From: Cytophagales bacterium
GTDB taxonomy: Bacteria; Bacteroidota; Bacteroidia; Cytophagales; Cytophagaceae
Direction: 5' to 3'
DNA length: 7,806 bases
Assembly (NCBI GenBank): GCA_025360235.1
Contig: JANYCO010000582.1
Span: forward strand, 1 to 7,806
Positions 1 through 6,151 of this stretch are shown in pieces. The first letter of the stretch is position 1. Each line of letters starts with the position of its first letter. The position numbers and the translations under genes are program-made. The notes beneath the pieces are model-generated. The model was not told where the DNA came from, searched no databases, and saw only the letters and a list, made by a program, of their open reading frames with translations.

Positions 1-421
1 GCACTTCATAAATAGTAGAAGCATCCATTGCTTCAATTACAGCTTCTGTTTTTACACTAATATCAGAGGGTTCTTTATCTTTAAAGAATCGGGAAGGAGT
101 TATCATTTTATCCTGTTGGTTTACAAGGTAGGATTCACCTGTCTTCCCCATACCAGTGCGTTCCAAAATTATTTTTTCAATTCTCTGTCCAGTTTCTTTT
201 GAAAGGGTATCGCTATTTAGATTTTCTAATTTAATAAGTTCCTCAAGTCTGTCTTTTTTCAGGATATTAATAGAAGACAGTTGGTCAAAGGTTCTGTCAA
301 GTAAGGCATTTTTAAAAGCCTTGTAAAAAAATAATGAAGCAACTGTTATAGTCAATACTCCAACTAATAGATAGGAGAGGGTAAGCTTCTTGAAGATGGT
401 AAGATTGTTTATAAAAGACAT
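1..421 (-). CDS. Membrane sensor protein, N-terminal part (Cache-like extracytoplasmic domain), cut by window edge
   Basis: An open frame runs from an ATG at 419-421 to the left edge without a stop, giving 140 residues of N-terminus (begins MSFINNLTIFKKLTLSYLL). A short basic cytoplasmic stretch is followed by one hydrophobic helix at about residues 14-33. A polar, extracytoplasmic-looking segment then contains GMGKTGESYLVNQQDKMITP, around residues 90-109. That Gly-x-x-Gly-x-(S/T)-Tyr-Leu-Val pattern is typical of Cache-type ligand-binding domains in bacterial sensor kinases, chemoreceptors and nucleotide cyclases. The output domain lies outside the window, so the class of sensor cannot be decided; a histidine kinase or HAMP-containing sensor is my best guess. 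The ATG at 426-428 is in another frame. The gene starts 80 nt after the sulfotransferase stop and has its own promoter-like box, so it is probably a separate transcription unit. Confidence 0.8.
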   Translation of the reverse strand, partial: MSFINNLTIFKKLTLSYLLVGVLTITVASLFFYKAFKNALLDRTFDQLSSINILKKDRLEELIKLENLNSDTLSKETGQRIEKIILERTGMGKTGESYLVNQQDKMITPSRFFKDKEPSDISVKTEAVIEAMDASTIYEV

Positions 422-426
422 TCTTC

Positions 427-446
427 ATTTGTTAATGAAAACAAAT
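427..446. repeat. Short inverted repeat overlapping the sensor promoter
   Basis: ATTTGTT at 427-433 and AACAAAT at 440-446 are perfect reverse complements separated by 6 nt. The repeat covers the end of the TATATTTG box and the expected transcription start, as an operator would. It is AT-rich and short, so chance is a real alternative. Confidence 0.35.
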
Positions 447-449
447 ATA
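442..449 (-). promoter_or_regulatory. Bacteroidota-type -7 box (TATATTTG) of the sensor gene
   Basis: On the minus strand the sequence TATATTTG matches the phylum's -7 consensus TAnnTTTG exactly. It lies 20 nt before the sensor ATG, which would leave a short leader. No clear TTG -33 element is present at the usual distance, only T-rich sequence, so the assignment rests on the -7 box and its position. A 7-bp inverted repeat overlaps its downstream edge. Confidence 0.5.
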
Positions 450-501
450 AAAAATAAAGTTGAAGGAAAATTGAGGATAGTAAAAAATAGGAGTTAGCGT
501 G

Positions 502-1563
502 TTAGGTAGTAAAGTTGTGACAAGTAGTACTAATTTTAATCATTTTGTTAATTGTGTTACTTTTTTTTGGATCATAGTTGTATGAAAAAGGTTGATATTT
601 GTGTTGAGATAGATATTTTTCGAAATGATCTTCCGATTTTTTGTAGTTTGCAAGTTCTAATTTTTCATAGATATACATAATTTGCTCCAGCGGATTTTTC
701 ATCAAATCGTTGTACTCAATTTCACAGAGGTTTTTTGCCTTTATCCTATATTTATCTTTTTCGTACTTCTCTGTCATTCGTCTAAAAGTATTCGTAATTA
801 TTAATTCAATTTTTGTGTCTGATATATTTTGCATTCCAAAATAATTATTATTTTGTTTCCAAAGATTAAGGTGAGAATAAAATACTTCACTAGGTTTTCT
901 GTGAATATAGATAAATTTTGCATCAGGAAACAACTCAAGTAGCTGTTCTATCCTTGATGTATTGGGAGGACTTTTAAGTATCATTTGCTTTCCCTTATTC
1001 TTAAAACTGAGTTTCTTAAGAAGAAACAAATAATCTTTTTTCCACTTCTCTTCTTCCTTCCCCGAAGAATTGTAAAACATGGTTTTAGAAAACCATTCTT
1101 CTGCTTTGTTTGGAAATAAATAGGCCCAATAGGCTGAACTGTCTTTATTCATATTCAATAGAGCCGTATCCTCTTCGCAAGGAAAATTCCAGTCATAAGG
1201 TATTTTGTTGAAGTAGGGAATATTTATTTGACATAAATCTACCATTCTCTGTAATACAGGTTTTAAGAACGATTCAGAAGAAAGGAAAAAGGAAGGAAAT
1301 GTAGCCTTGTAAAAATTTAGATAAATTTTATCCTGATCTTTCGATAAAAGCTGATGAAGATAGGTTGTTCCACTTCGCCAGTGTCCAATAATAAAAATTG
1401 GAGAATGTTCAATCTGATGTTTCGTTACTTTTTTTTGATAAATAATATATTCCCAAAATTTCAAAGGTAAAATCAACAGATTTAAGAAAAGGAACAAAAG
1501 CAATTTTGGGACTTTTGAAAGCGAGATTGGAAAGGTATTTATTAAAATTCTTAAAAATATCAT
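502..1563 (-). CDS. Membrane-anchored PAPS-dependent sulfotransferase, last gene of the lipid operon
   Basis: This 353-residue protein belongs to the Sulfotransfer_3-type family, which transfers sulfate from PAPS to a hydroxyl or amine. The 5'-phosphosulfate loop is visible as GHWRSGTTYLH (60-70). The family's acidic motif is FPCEEDTALL (127-136). The LKSPPN strand (196-201) and the 3'-phosphate-binding strand FIYIHRKPSEVFYSHL (217-232) follow in order, and EIEYNDLMKNP (281-291) matches the usual Tyr-Glu-Asp-Leu region. A hydrophobic stretch at about 20-36 would hold it at the cytoplasmic face of the membrane, which suits a lipid acceptor. Its ATG overlaps the stop of the upstream YwaF-type gene by 4 nt (ATGA), a sign of translational coupling. 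The acceptor is not known. From the operon I infer a sphingoid-like lipid, but a polysaccharide or small molecule is possible. Confidence 0.85.
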   Translation of the reverse strand: MIFLRILINTFPISLSKVPKLLLFLFLNLLILPLKFWEYIIYQKKVTKHQIEHSPIFIIGHWRSGTTYLHQLLSKDQDKIYLNFYKATFPSFFLSSESFLKPVLQRMVDLCQINIPYFNKIPYDWNFPCEEDTALLNMNKDSSAYWAYLFPNKAEEWFSKTMFYNSSGKEEEKWKKDYLFLLKKLSFKNKGKQMILKSPPNTSRIEQLLELFPDAKFIYIHRKPSEVFYSHLNLWKQNNNYFGMQNISDTKIELIITNTFRRMTEKYEKDKYRIKAKNLCEIEYNDLMKNPLEQIMYIYEKLELANYKKSEDHFEKYLSQHKYQPFSYNYDPKKSNTINKMIKISTTCHNFTT

Positions 1564-2279
1564 AAAGTTCTATTTGAGTTAGAAAATAGTTTAGGAATCG
1601 ACCAGTTTGGTTTGAAAAGTAAGTATACAAAGTAGAAGTGTGCCAACATTACCAGTTCAAGAATAACAATATACCATGGCCATTCGCCAATAATAAATGG
1701 GTTTTCTGCAAGTGGTTTTTCTGAAATATACATATAGTTTGAATTTAAGATCCAATTGATTCCTCCGATTACAGGAAGACATAACTGTGTCCATAAAAAA
1801 ATTGTTAACCATGAATTTTTTCGTGGTTTCATTTTCAATATGCACGATAAGTACAAAGAAGAAAGTAGTAGGTTGCCATGTAAAAAATAATATTCAAATA
1901 GTAACAAGCCTTCAGTACCATGGAGAAATTCAGGAGTGAGAATAGAATGGAATCCTCCGGGAATTCCCCAGTATAATAGAAATTCATATCCGATTTGATT
2001 TGGCTTTAGCATAACTAAACCCGAAAGTAGACCAGACAAGGTACATAGATGAAGCGGTAAGGAAGTCTGAGTACTCCATTTACCCAAATAAATAAGATAA
2101 GGATGAATGGCTATTGCACTTGATAAAAAAAGAACCCCTAATCCCAGACGCATAATTTTCTGTCCTTTCTTCGTTAACTGCTTTCCTATAAGGAGCGTTA
2201 TAAAAATTGCCAGTAAACAAAGCAAAGTAGCTTTCCACCATATTGGAGTGAAAATTTCTAATATTTGATGTTCGTTCAT
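1560..2279 (-). CDS. YwaF/TIGR02206-family multi-pass membrane protein (TMEM164-related, possible acyltransferase)
   Basis: This 239-residue integral membrane protein has about six or seven hydrophobic segments. Family hallmarks are SLPLHLC (73-79), a conserved His-Gly in the helix FLHGNLLLSSLYL (132-144) and the region INWILNSNYMYISEKP...WPWYI (174-204). The last is the signature I know from bacterial YwaF/TIGR02206 proteins, whose function is mostly unassigned. To my knowledge they share a family with eukaryotic TMEM164, reported as a cysteine-dependent acyltransferase in ether-phospholipid metabolism. Cys79 in the LHLC motif and a conserved His would then be the catalytic candidates. Five nt separate it from the PLP-enzyme stop, and its own stop overlaps the sulfotransferase start. 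In an operon with an AONS/SPT-like enzyme, a role as the acyltransferase that completes an aminolipid is attractive but inferred. Family membership is fairly sure; activity is not. Confidence 0.8.
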   Translation of the reverse strand: MNEHQILEIFTPIWWKATLLCLLAIFITLLIGKQLTKKGQKIMRLGLGVLFLSSAIAIHPYLIYLGKWSTQTSLPLHLCTLSGLLSGLVMLKPNQIGYEFLLYWGIPGGFHSILTPEFLHGTEGLLLFEYYFLHGNLLLSSLYLSCILKMKPRKNSWLTIFLWTQLCLPVIGGINWILNSNYMYISEKPLAENPFIIGEWPWYIVILELVMLAHFYFVYLLFKPNWSIPKLFSNSNRTL

Positions 2280-2284
2280 ATCTT

Positions 2285-3508
2285 TTATTTTACGAGCACA
2301 TTTTCATTTATACATAATGTATTCAATGTTTCAACAAAAGCATCCATTTGGTCTTTCGTGTGGTCTGTCATTAATGTTACACGAAAGCGGGCTTCTCCTT
2401 TAGGTACCGCTGGCCAACGAATAGCAGGAACAAAAAATCCTTTTTCAAAGAGTTGATTAGAAAGTTTTACGGTCAAATTTTCATCACCGATTATAATTGG
2501 AATAATTGGAGTGGATGATACGGTTTCAGATAATTGATTCTTATTAAGTATTTTTTGAAAATAATCAATGTTTTCAAAAAGTTTAATTCTTAATGCCGGT
2601 TCATCTTTTACAATTTTTACTGCTTCAACAAGACCTGCGGCATTTCCAGGAGGCATTGCTGCTGAAAAGATATAGGGCCTTGAAGTCACTCTTAATAGCT
2701 CGCATATTTCTTTATTACCCGAAACAAATCCTCCCACTCCTCCAAATACTTTGTTTAACGTACCAACTTCAAGATCTATTTCACCTTTCAAATTGAAATA
2801 TTCGGCAGTCCCACCCCCATTTTCCCCAAGAATACCTGTACCATGGGCATCGTCTACAATTGTTAGGCTGTGGAATTCTTTCGCCAGTTCTACTATATCC
2901 GGTAGCGGAGCAATATCACCGTCCATACTAAAGACTCCATCGGTAACAATTATTTTTCTTTTGGTTTTATAGTATAGTAATTTTTTTTTCAGATCACTCA
3001 TATCAGTATGGTTGTATTGAATGCACGGAACTTTTGCAATCTTACAGGCATCAATAATACTTGCATGATTTAATTCATCGCTGAATACTATTGTTTCATT
3101 ATCTAAACTTCTCATAAACTCTTTGGAGATTTCTCTTGCTACACCCAAAAGAGGATTTGCTATTGCTGAAATGGCTCCGATATTGGCCAGATAGCCAGAT
3201 GAGAAAACCAAAGTATCTTCCCTGCCTTTTAATATTGAAATCTCTTTTTCCAGAGCCACATGCATCTGATTAGTACCAGAGATTAATCTTGAGCCACCAG
3301 CGCCTGTACCATATTTTTTTGTCGCTAAAACAGAAGCTTCAATGACTTTAGGATGGGTGGCAAGATTTAAGTAATTGTTGGTACAAAACATATGCATCTT
3401 TTTTTTCTCTATTTCAACTACAGCAGAAGGAGCAGTGCACACTGTTTTCATTTCAGGGTAGAGTTCCTTTTCTTTTATGTAATTCAAAATTTTATGAAGA
3501 GTTTCCAT
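2285..3508 (-). CDS. Alpha-oxoamine synthase family PLP enzyme (serine palmitoyltransferase/AONS-like)
   Basis: This 407-residue, fold-type I PLP enzyme condenses an amino acid with an acyl thioester and releases CO2, giving a 3-keto aminolipid or related ketone. Visible motifs are CTNNYLNLATHP (42-53), YGTGAGGSRLISGT (66-79), DELNHASI with the ring-stacking His148 (144-151), GVFSMDGD (191-198), VDDAHGTG with Asp219 and His222 (218-225), the PLP-binding Lys253 in GTLNKVFGGVGG, and the C-terminal AIRWPAVPKGEARFRVTLM (362-380). Compared with E. coli BioF recalled from memory, about 18 extra residues lie between the SSGYLAN loop and DELNHAS, roughly residues 118-135. No other biotin genes are nearby. 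It lies 3 nt after the hydroxylase gene and 5 nt before the YwaF-type gene. I infer a sphingolipid- or sulfonolipid-type first step rather than biotin synthesis. A 2-amino-3-ketobutyrate ligase or cysteate acyltransferase remains possible. Confidence 0.85.
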   Translation of the reverse strand: METLHKILNYIKEKELYPEMKTVCTAPSAVVEIEKKKMHMFCTNNYLNLATHPKVIEASVLATKKYGTGAGGSRLISGTNQMHVALEKEISILKGREDTLVFSSGYLANIGAISAIANPLLGVAREISKEFMRSLDNETIVFSDELNHASIIDACKIAKVPCIQYNHTDMSDLKKKLLYYKTKRKIIVTDGVFSMDGDIAPLPDIVELAKEFHSLTIVDDAHGTGILGENGGGTAEYFNLKGEIDLEVGTLNKVFGGVGGFVSGNKEICELLRVTSRPYIFSAAMPPGNAAGLVEAVKIVKDEPALRIKLFENIDYFQKILNKNQLSETVSSTPIIPIIIGDENLTVKLSNQLFEKGFFVPAIRWPAVPKGEARFRVTLMTDHTKDQMDAFVETLNTLCINENVLVK

Positions 3509-3511
3509 TTT

Positions 3512-4261
3512 TTAATTTTCATTTAGTTTAGAAGGAATAGATTTTGTTTCATTATAAAAAGTACCCATAATTTTATCCCATATACTGAAGTAAAGTCCGT
3601 AGTTTCCTTTTGGAAATTGATGGTGTCTGTTATGATGTACAGGAGTGTTGCTTATTTTACCTAAAATGGAATTCTTGAATTTTATAGGAAAGAATTCATA
3701 TCCGGCATGTCCTACAATATTGATGGTAAGGTTGTATATAATCAGCACTAATAATACAAAAGGATGGATGGGTAGAACTAGTGATAAAATAGGAATGATA
3801 GCCGCTTGTATCAATGCTTCTGTAGGGTGAAATGATAAAGCAGCAAAAGCAGTTGGGTTATGAGACAGATGGTGTGTCTTATGAATAAGCGTAAAAAATT
3901 TGGGTAAATGCATAAGTCTGTGTGTCCAGTAGAAATAAAAATCATGGATGAACAGTGTTAAAAAGAAACTTATTATGAAATAAAGTATGCCAAATTTTTC
4001 AATCTTTAAATACAACTGATTATACCCTTTTAAATATAGGAAGTAAGTAAATATTCCAATTCCAGAGAAGATGAGTATAGAAAAAATGGAATATTTTATC
4101 TCTCGTTTTAAGGAATCGGGAGATGGAAGTTCGTTTTGAATTTTATAAATGAAATCAACCTTTTTCCTTTGTCTGAATAGAGAATAGACAAAACCTGCCA
4201 GTAAAAAATAACCGAAAAGGAGGCATAGAAATAGGAAAGTATAATCAATTAGAAATCTCAT
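3512..4261 (-). CDS. Fatty acid hydroxylase / sterol desaturase superfamily membrane protein
   Basis: This 249-residue integral membrane di-iron enzyme is the first gene of the operon. The histidine clusters expected of the superfamily are present in order: HDFYFYWTHRLMH (106-118), HKTHHLSHNP (127-136), FHPTEA (144-149), GHAGYE (184-189) and HHNRHHQFPKGNYG (209-222). Hydrophobic segments at about 5-28, 57-77, 90-105 and 152-183 would place the metal site at the cytoplasmic face. Members hydroxylate or desaturate lipid chains and include sphinganine C4-hydroxylases, fatty acid 2-hydroxylases and C-5 sterol desaturases. With an SPT-like enzyme directly downstream (3-nt gap), hydroxylation of the long-chain base or of its acyl chain is the most economical role, though the position modified cannot be read from sequence. 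The start ATG follows an 80-nt gap holding a Crp/Fnr-type palindrome. The enzyme would need O2. Confidence 0.85.
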   Translation of the reverse strand: MRFLIDYTFLFLCLLFGYFLLAGFVYSLFRQRKKVDFIYKIQNELPSPDSLKREIKYSIFSILIFSGIGIFTYFLYLKGYNQLYLKIEKFGILYFIISFFLTLFIHDFYFYWTHRLMHLPKFFTLIHKTHHLSHNPTAFAALSFHPTEALIQAAIIPILSLVLPIHPFVLLVLIIYNLTINIVGHAGYEFFPIKFKNSILGKISNTPVHHNRHHQFPKGNYGLYFSIWDKIMGTFYNETKSIPSKLNEN

Positions 4262-4322
4262 TTCAATAACACTTTGATGTTTAATTATACTTCAAATGTG
4301 TCAATTTAAAATAAGAAGGACA

Positions 4323-4338
4323 CTTGACATAAGTCAAG
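4323..4338. promoter_or_regulatory. Perfect palindrome CTTGAC-N4-GTCAAG, candidate Crp/Fnr operator
   Basis: Six-base arms CTTGAC and GTCAAG flank ATAA. The TTGAC-N4-GTCAA core has the same architecture as Fnr/Dnr-class sites (TTGAT-N4-ATCAA). It sits 61 nt before the hydroxylase ATG and 3 nt beyond the stop of a Crp/Fnr-family gene, so both the protein type and the site type are present side by side. A short, weak terminator hairpin for the regulator is the alternative, but no clean U-tract follows it on the minus strand. Confidence 0.55.
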
Positions 4339-4341
4339 AAA

Positions 4342-4905
4342 TTATTTTGCCCTTATTCGGCTTAGTGTTTCTGGGGTTACACCTATAAAAGAAGCGATAT
4401 AATTAAGGGGGATGTTAAGTATATAATTAGGTTTTTCTTTGATCAAATTATTATACCGGATTTCGGCGGAATCTGTTATCATAGAAATTACCCTCCTTTC
4501 TTTATTTACAAAAAGTTTCTCAAGAAGAAGTCTTCCAAATCGTTCTATGGAGTGACTCTTGTTAAACAAGAATTGTAGATCTTCGTATTTTATAAAGAAA
4601 ATTTCTCCGTCCGTTATAGCCTGGATATTTTCTCTGTTTGGAGTTCTTTTAATAAATCCGTAAAACGCGGAGATCCATTCTTCCGGGCCTGCAAGATGTA
4701 TGGTGCTTTCTTTACCATCGTGGTCAATAAATATTCTGAAGTAGCCTTTGTTAATATAGGCAATAAAATCACAGGTTTCTGTTCCGCTAACAATAATGTC
4801 GCCCTTTTTAACAATCCTTGAATAAAGCAAAGGTTTTATTTGAAGCATCTCTTCTTCGCTCATTGGAACAATGGAATCGACGTATTCTAAAAGTGGTGCA
4901 AACAT
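4342..4905 (-). CDS. Crp/Fnr-family transcriptional regulator
   Basis: This 187-residue regulator has an N-terminal cyclic-nucleotide-binding-type beta-roll (about 20-110), a dimerisation helix, and a compact C-terminal helix-turn-helix ending in IPLNYIASFIGVTPETLSRI. That recognition-helix sequence is characteristic of the short Crp/Fnr proteins abundant in Bacteroidota. The ATG at 4903-4905 was chosen; a TTG two codons upstream is in frame but less likely. There is no Fnr-type cysteine cluster (only one Cys in the sensory domain), and the cAMP-binding Gly-Glu...Arg-x-Ala pattern is not evident. It is therefore neither a classic oxygen-sensing Fnr nor a cAMP receptor, and its ligand is unknown. 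It lies 58 nt after the GH26-like gene and 80 nt before the lipid operon, where a matching palindrome makes the operon a likely target. Confidence 0.85.
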   Translation of the reverse strand: MFAPLLEYVDSIVPMSEEEMLQIKPLLYSRIVKKGDIIVSGTETCDFIAYINKGYFRIFIDHDGKESTIHLAGPEEWISAFYGFIKRTPNRENIQAITDGEIFFIKYEDLQFLFNKSHSIERFGRLLLEKLFVNKERRVISMITDSAEIRYNNLIKEKPNYILNIPLNYIASFIGVTPETLSRIRAK

Positions 4906-4906
4906 A

Positions 4907-4948
4907 AACAAATATAATAGAATGAAGTTAAAATCTAATATATTTGTT
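4907..4948. repeat. 14-bp near-perfect inverted repeat upstream of the Crp/Fnr gene
   Basis: AACAAATATAATAG at 4907-4920 pairs with CTAATATATTTGTT at 4935-4948 at 13 of 14 positions, with a 14-nt loop. It fills most of the 58-nt gap and stops one base before the regulator's ATG. Each arm carries a TATATTTG box, one on each strand (minus 4909-4916, plus 4939-4946). It could be an autoregulatory operator, a divergent promoter pair or a weak AT-only hairpin at the end of the GH26-like gene. Confidence 0.5.
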
Positions 4949-4963
4949 GTGTTGTTAATTGAA

Positions 4964-6100
4964 TCATCTGCTTCTAGAACCTACTGATGCAGCTTCCTTT
5001 TTAAAATTCAATTGTTGAAAAAGTTCCGGAGAAGCGTTCAGCCAATCTTCTTTAGAAATCACTTCCAGCCATTTGTTTTTTATAATCTCATTAGCCTCTA
5101 CACGCGAATCGCCCCAGTAACCTTCTTTGTAGGGAGCGCCCCACATGGGCTGAGCATCCCAGTTGGCATTGATATAGGCTACCGCTTTTACCACGTCTTT
5201 ATTTTTTTCTATGTAATTGAAATAAGGAACAAACCATTCATTCCAAATCTCTTCTGCTGTTTTCTTTTTTGTTCCTTCACCAGCTGGGCCATCAAGAATT
5301 GTTACAATATTTCGTTGGGTAAGTCTTGTGAGGTCATAGCCTTGTGGGGTGGATTCACTTACCATCACAGGTTTTTTGTGCTTCCTAGCAAAGCTGATTA
5401 ATTCATCAGTCAATTCTATTTGTTTTGGAGAATTCAAAAACCAGGAATAACCAATCCAGTCTACATATTCATCTCCCGGATACCAACTACTTATATCTTC
5501 ATGTTTACCTTCTATAATATCATCTACAGGAGATGTACAAGCCTGCCAAACGGTAGCACAATTTTTAACACCCAAACTATCGAATATAATTTTAATCCTT
5601 TTAAAAGCACCTCTGTATTCTGTTGGATCATAATGATTCCAGTTGCCATCAAACTCATAACCGATTCTCAAAAAAACAGGACGGTTGGAATCTTTGATCC
5701 ACTTACCCATAATTTTAAGTTGAATATCGTTTTCACCATTAGCGGTAGGACCTGCCTGATTGACCATATATAGTCCAAGAGAGATTGCGGAATTCTGATA
5801 GGTCGGATTTTCAATAATAGCCTGAGCGCTTAGATCCCCTGAACCATAGTTTACTTTCATTCTCAAACCACCTAAGTTTGGCAAACTGGTATAAGAGGTT
5901 ATTCCTCCTGGGGTTAATGAAAAATTATTTACATAGCCAAGGTTGTTTGGAGCAATAAACCCCCCAATAGCTCCCATATCCTGGCCTATAATTAAGAGCT
6001 TTTTTCCAACCACTGGTTCAAACTTACTTCTCAACTGAGCTTTGCTTAAACTGGAAATACACGCCAATACAACAATTAGGAATATAATTTTTGATCTCAT
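4964..6100 (-). CDS. GH26-like clan GH-A glycoside hydrolase (probable beta-mannanase or related endo-glycanase)
   Basis: This 378-residue exported protein hydrolyses a beta-linked polysaccharide by a retaining mechanism if the family call is right. Residues 1-21 form a signal peptide (basic start, hydrophobic IIFLIVVLA core, cleavage likely at SKA|Q). The VLAC at 11-14 could instead act as a poor lipobox. A TIM barrel follows. RPVFLRIGYEFDGNWN (140-155) carries the presumed acid/base Glu149 at the end of strand 4. PVMVSESTPQG (244-254) carries the presumed nucleophile Glu249 on strand 7, and the 100-residue spacing suits clan GH-A. GH26 mannanases usually have His before the acid/base Glu, while this protein has Tyr148, so substrate specificity may differ. 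No type IX sorting domain or carbohydrate-binding module is present. Tandem hairpins separate it from the upstream GH9 gene, so it is probably transcribed on its own. Confidence 0.75.
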   Translation of the reverse strand: MRSKIIFLIVVLACISSLSKAQLRSKFEPVVGKKLLIIGQDMGAIGGFIAPNNLGYVNNFSLTPGGITSYTSLPNLGGLRMKVNYGSGDLSAQAIIENPTYQNSAISLGLYMVNQAGPTANGENDIQLKIMGKWIKDSNRPVFLRIGYEFDGNWNHYDPTEYRGAFKRIKIIFDSLGVKNCATVWQACTSPVDDIIEGKHEDISSWYPGDEYVDWIGYSWFLNSPKQIELTDELISFARKHKKPVMVSESTPQGYDLTRLTQRNIVTILDGPAGEGTKKKTAEEIWNEWFVPYFNYIEKNKDVVKAVAYINANWDAQPMWGAPYKEGYWGDSRVEANEIIKNKWLEVISKEDWLNASPELFQQLNFKKEAASVGSRSR

Positions 6101-6118
6101 AAGAACTTAGTTTACAGT

Positions 6119-6151
6119 AAATAATAAGTCTTTGGAAGATAAATGCAAAAA
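6119..6151 (-). promoter_or_regulatory. Weak candidate promoter of the GH26-like gene
   Basis: On the minus strand TTTTTG (6146-6151) resembles the Bacteroidota -33 element. After 19 nt comes TATTATTT (6119-6126), which keeps the TA of the TAnnTTTG -7 box but loses its final TTTG register. It would put the start about 15 nt before the ATG at 6100. Its T-run also serves as the tail of the neighbouring hairpin, so the two readings compete. Confidence 0.25.

Noticed and set aside
421..501. Terminator after the sulfotransferase gene
   Set aside because: The 80-nt gap has no GC-bearing stem with a T-tract. Only the short AT-rich repeat at 427-446 is present, so read-through into the sensor gene cannot be excluded.
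2265..2972. Short plus-strand open frames opposite the PLP-enzyme gene
   Set aside because: They overlap a gene with complete catalytic motifs, and their translations are low-complexity shadows without family features.
2285..3508. Naming this gene bioF
   Set aside because: Motifs fit the whole alpha-oxoamine synthase family. The insertion, the lack of other biotin genes and the lipid-type neighbours argue against a biotin assignment.
4284..4304. Minus-strand TTGACA and TATAAT resembling a sigma70 promoter
   Set aside because: Only 9 nt separate the boxes, far below the usual 16-18, and Bacteroidota primary promoters use TTG and TAnnTTTG elements instead.
4909..4911. TTG as the start of the Crp/Fnr gene
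   Set aside because: An ATG two codons downstream (4903-4905) gives an ordinary N-terminus for the family, so the rarer TTG is not needed.
5012..5773. Plus-strand open frames of 129 and 117 codons
   Set aside because: They lie wholly opposite the well-supported GH26-like gene, show no recognisable domain, and are antisense shadows.
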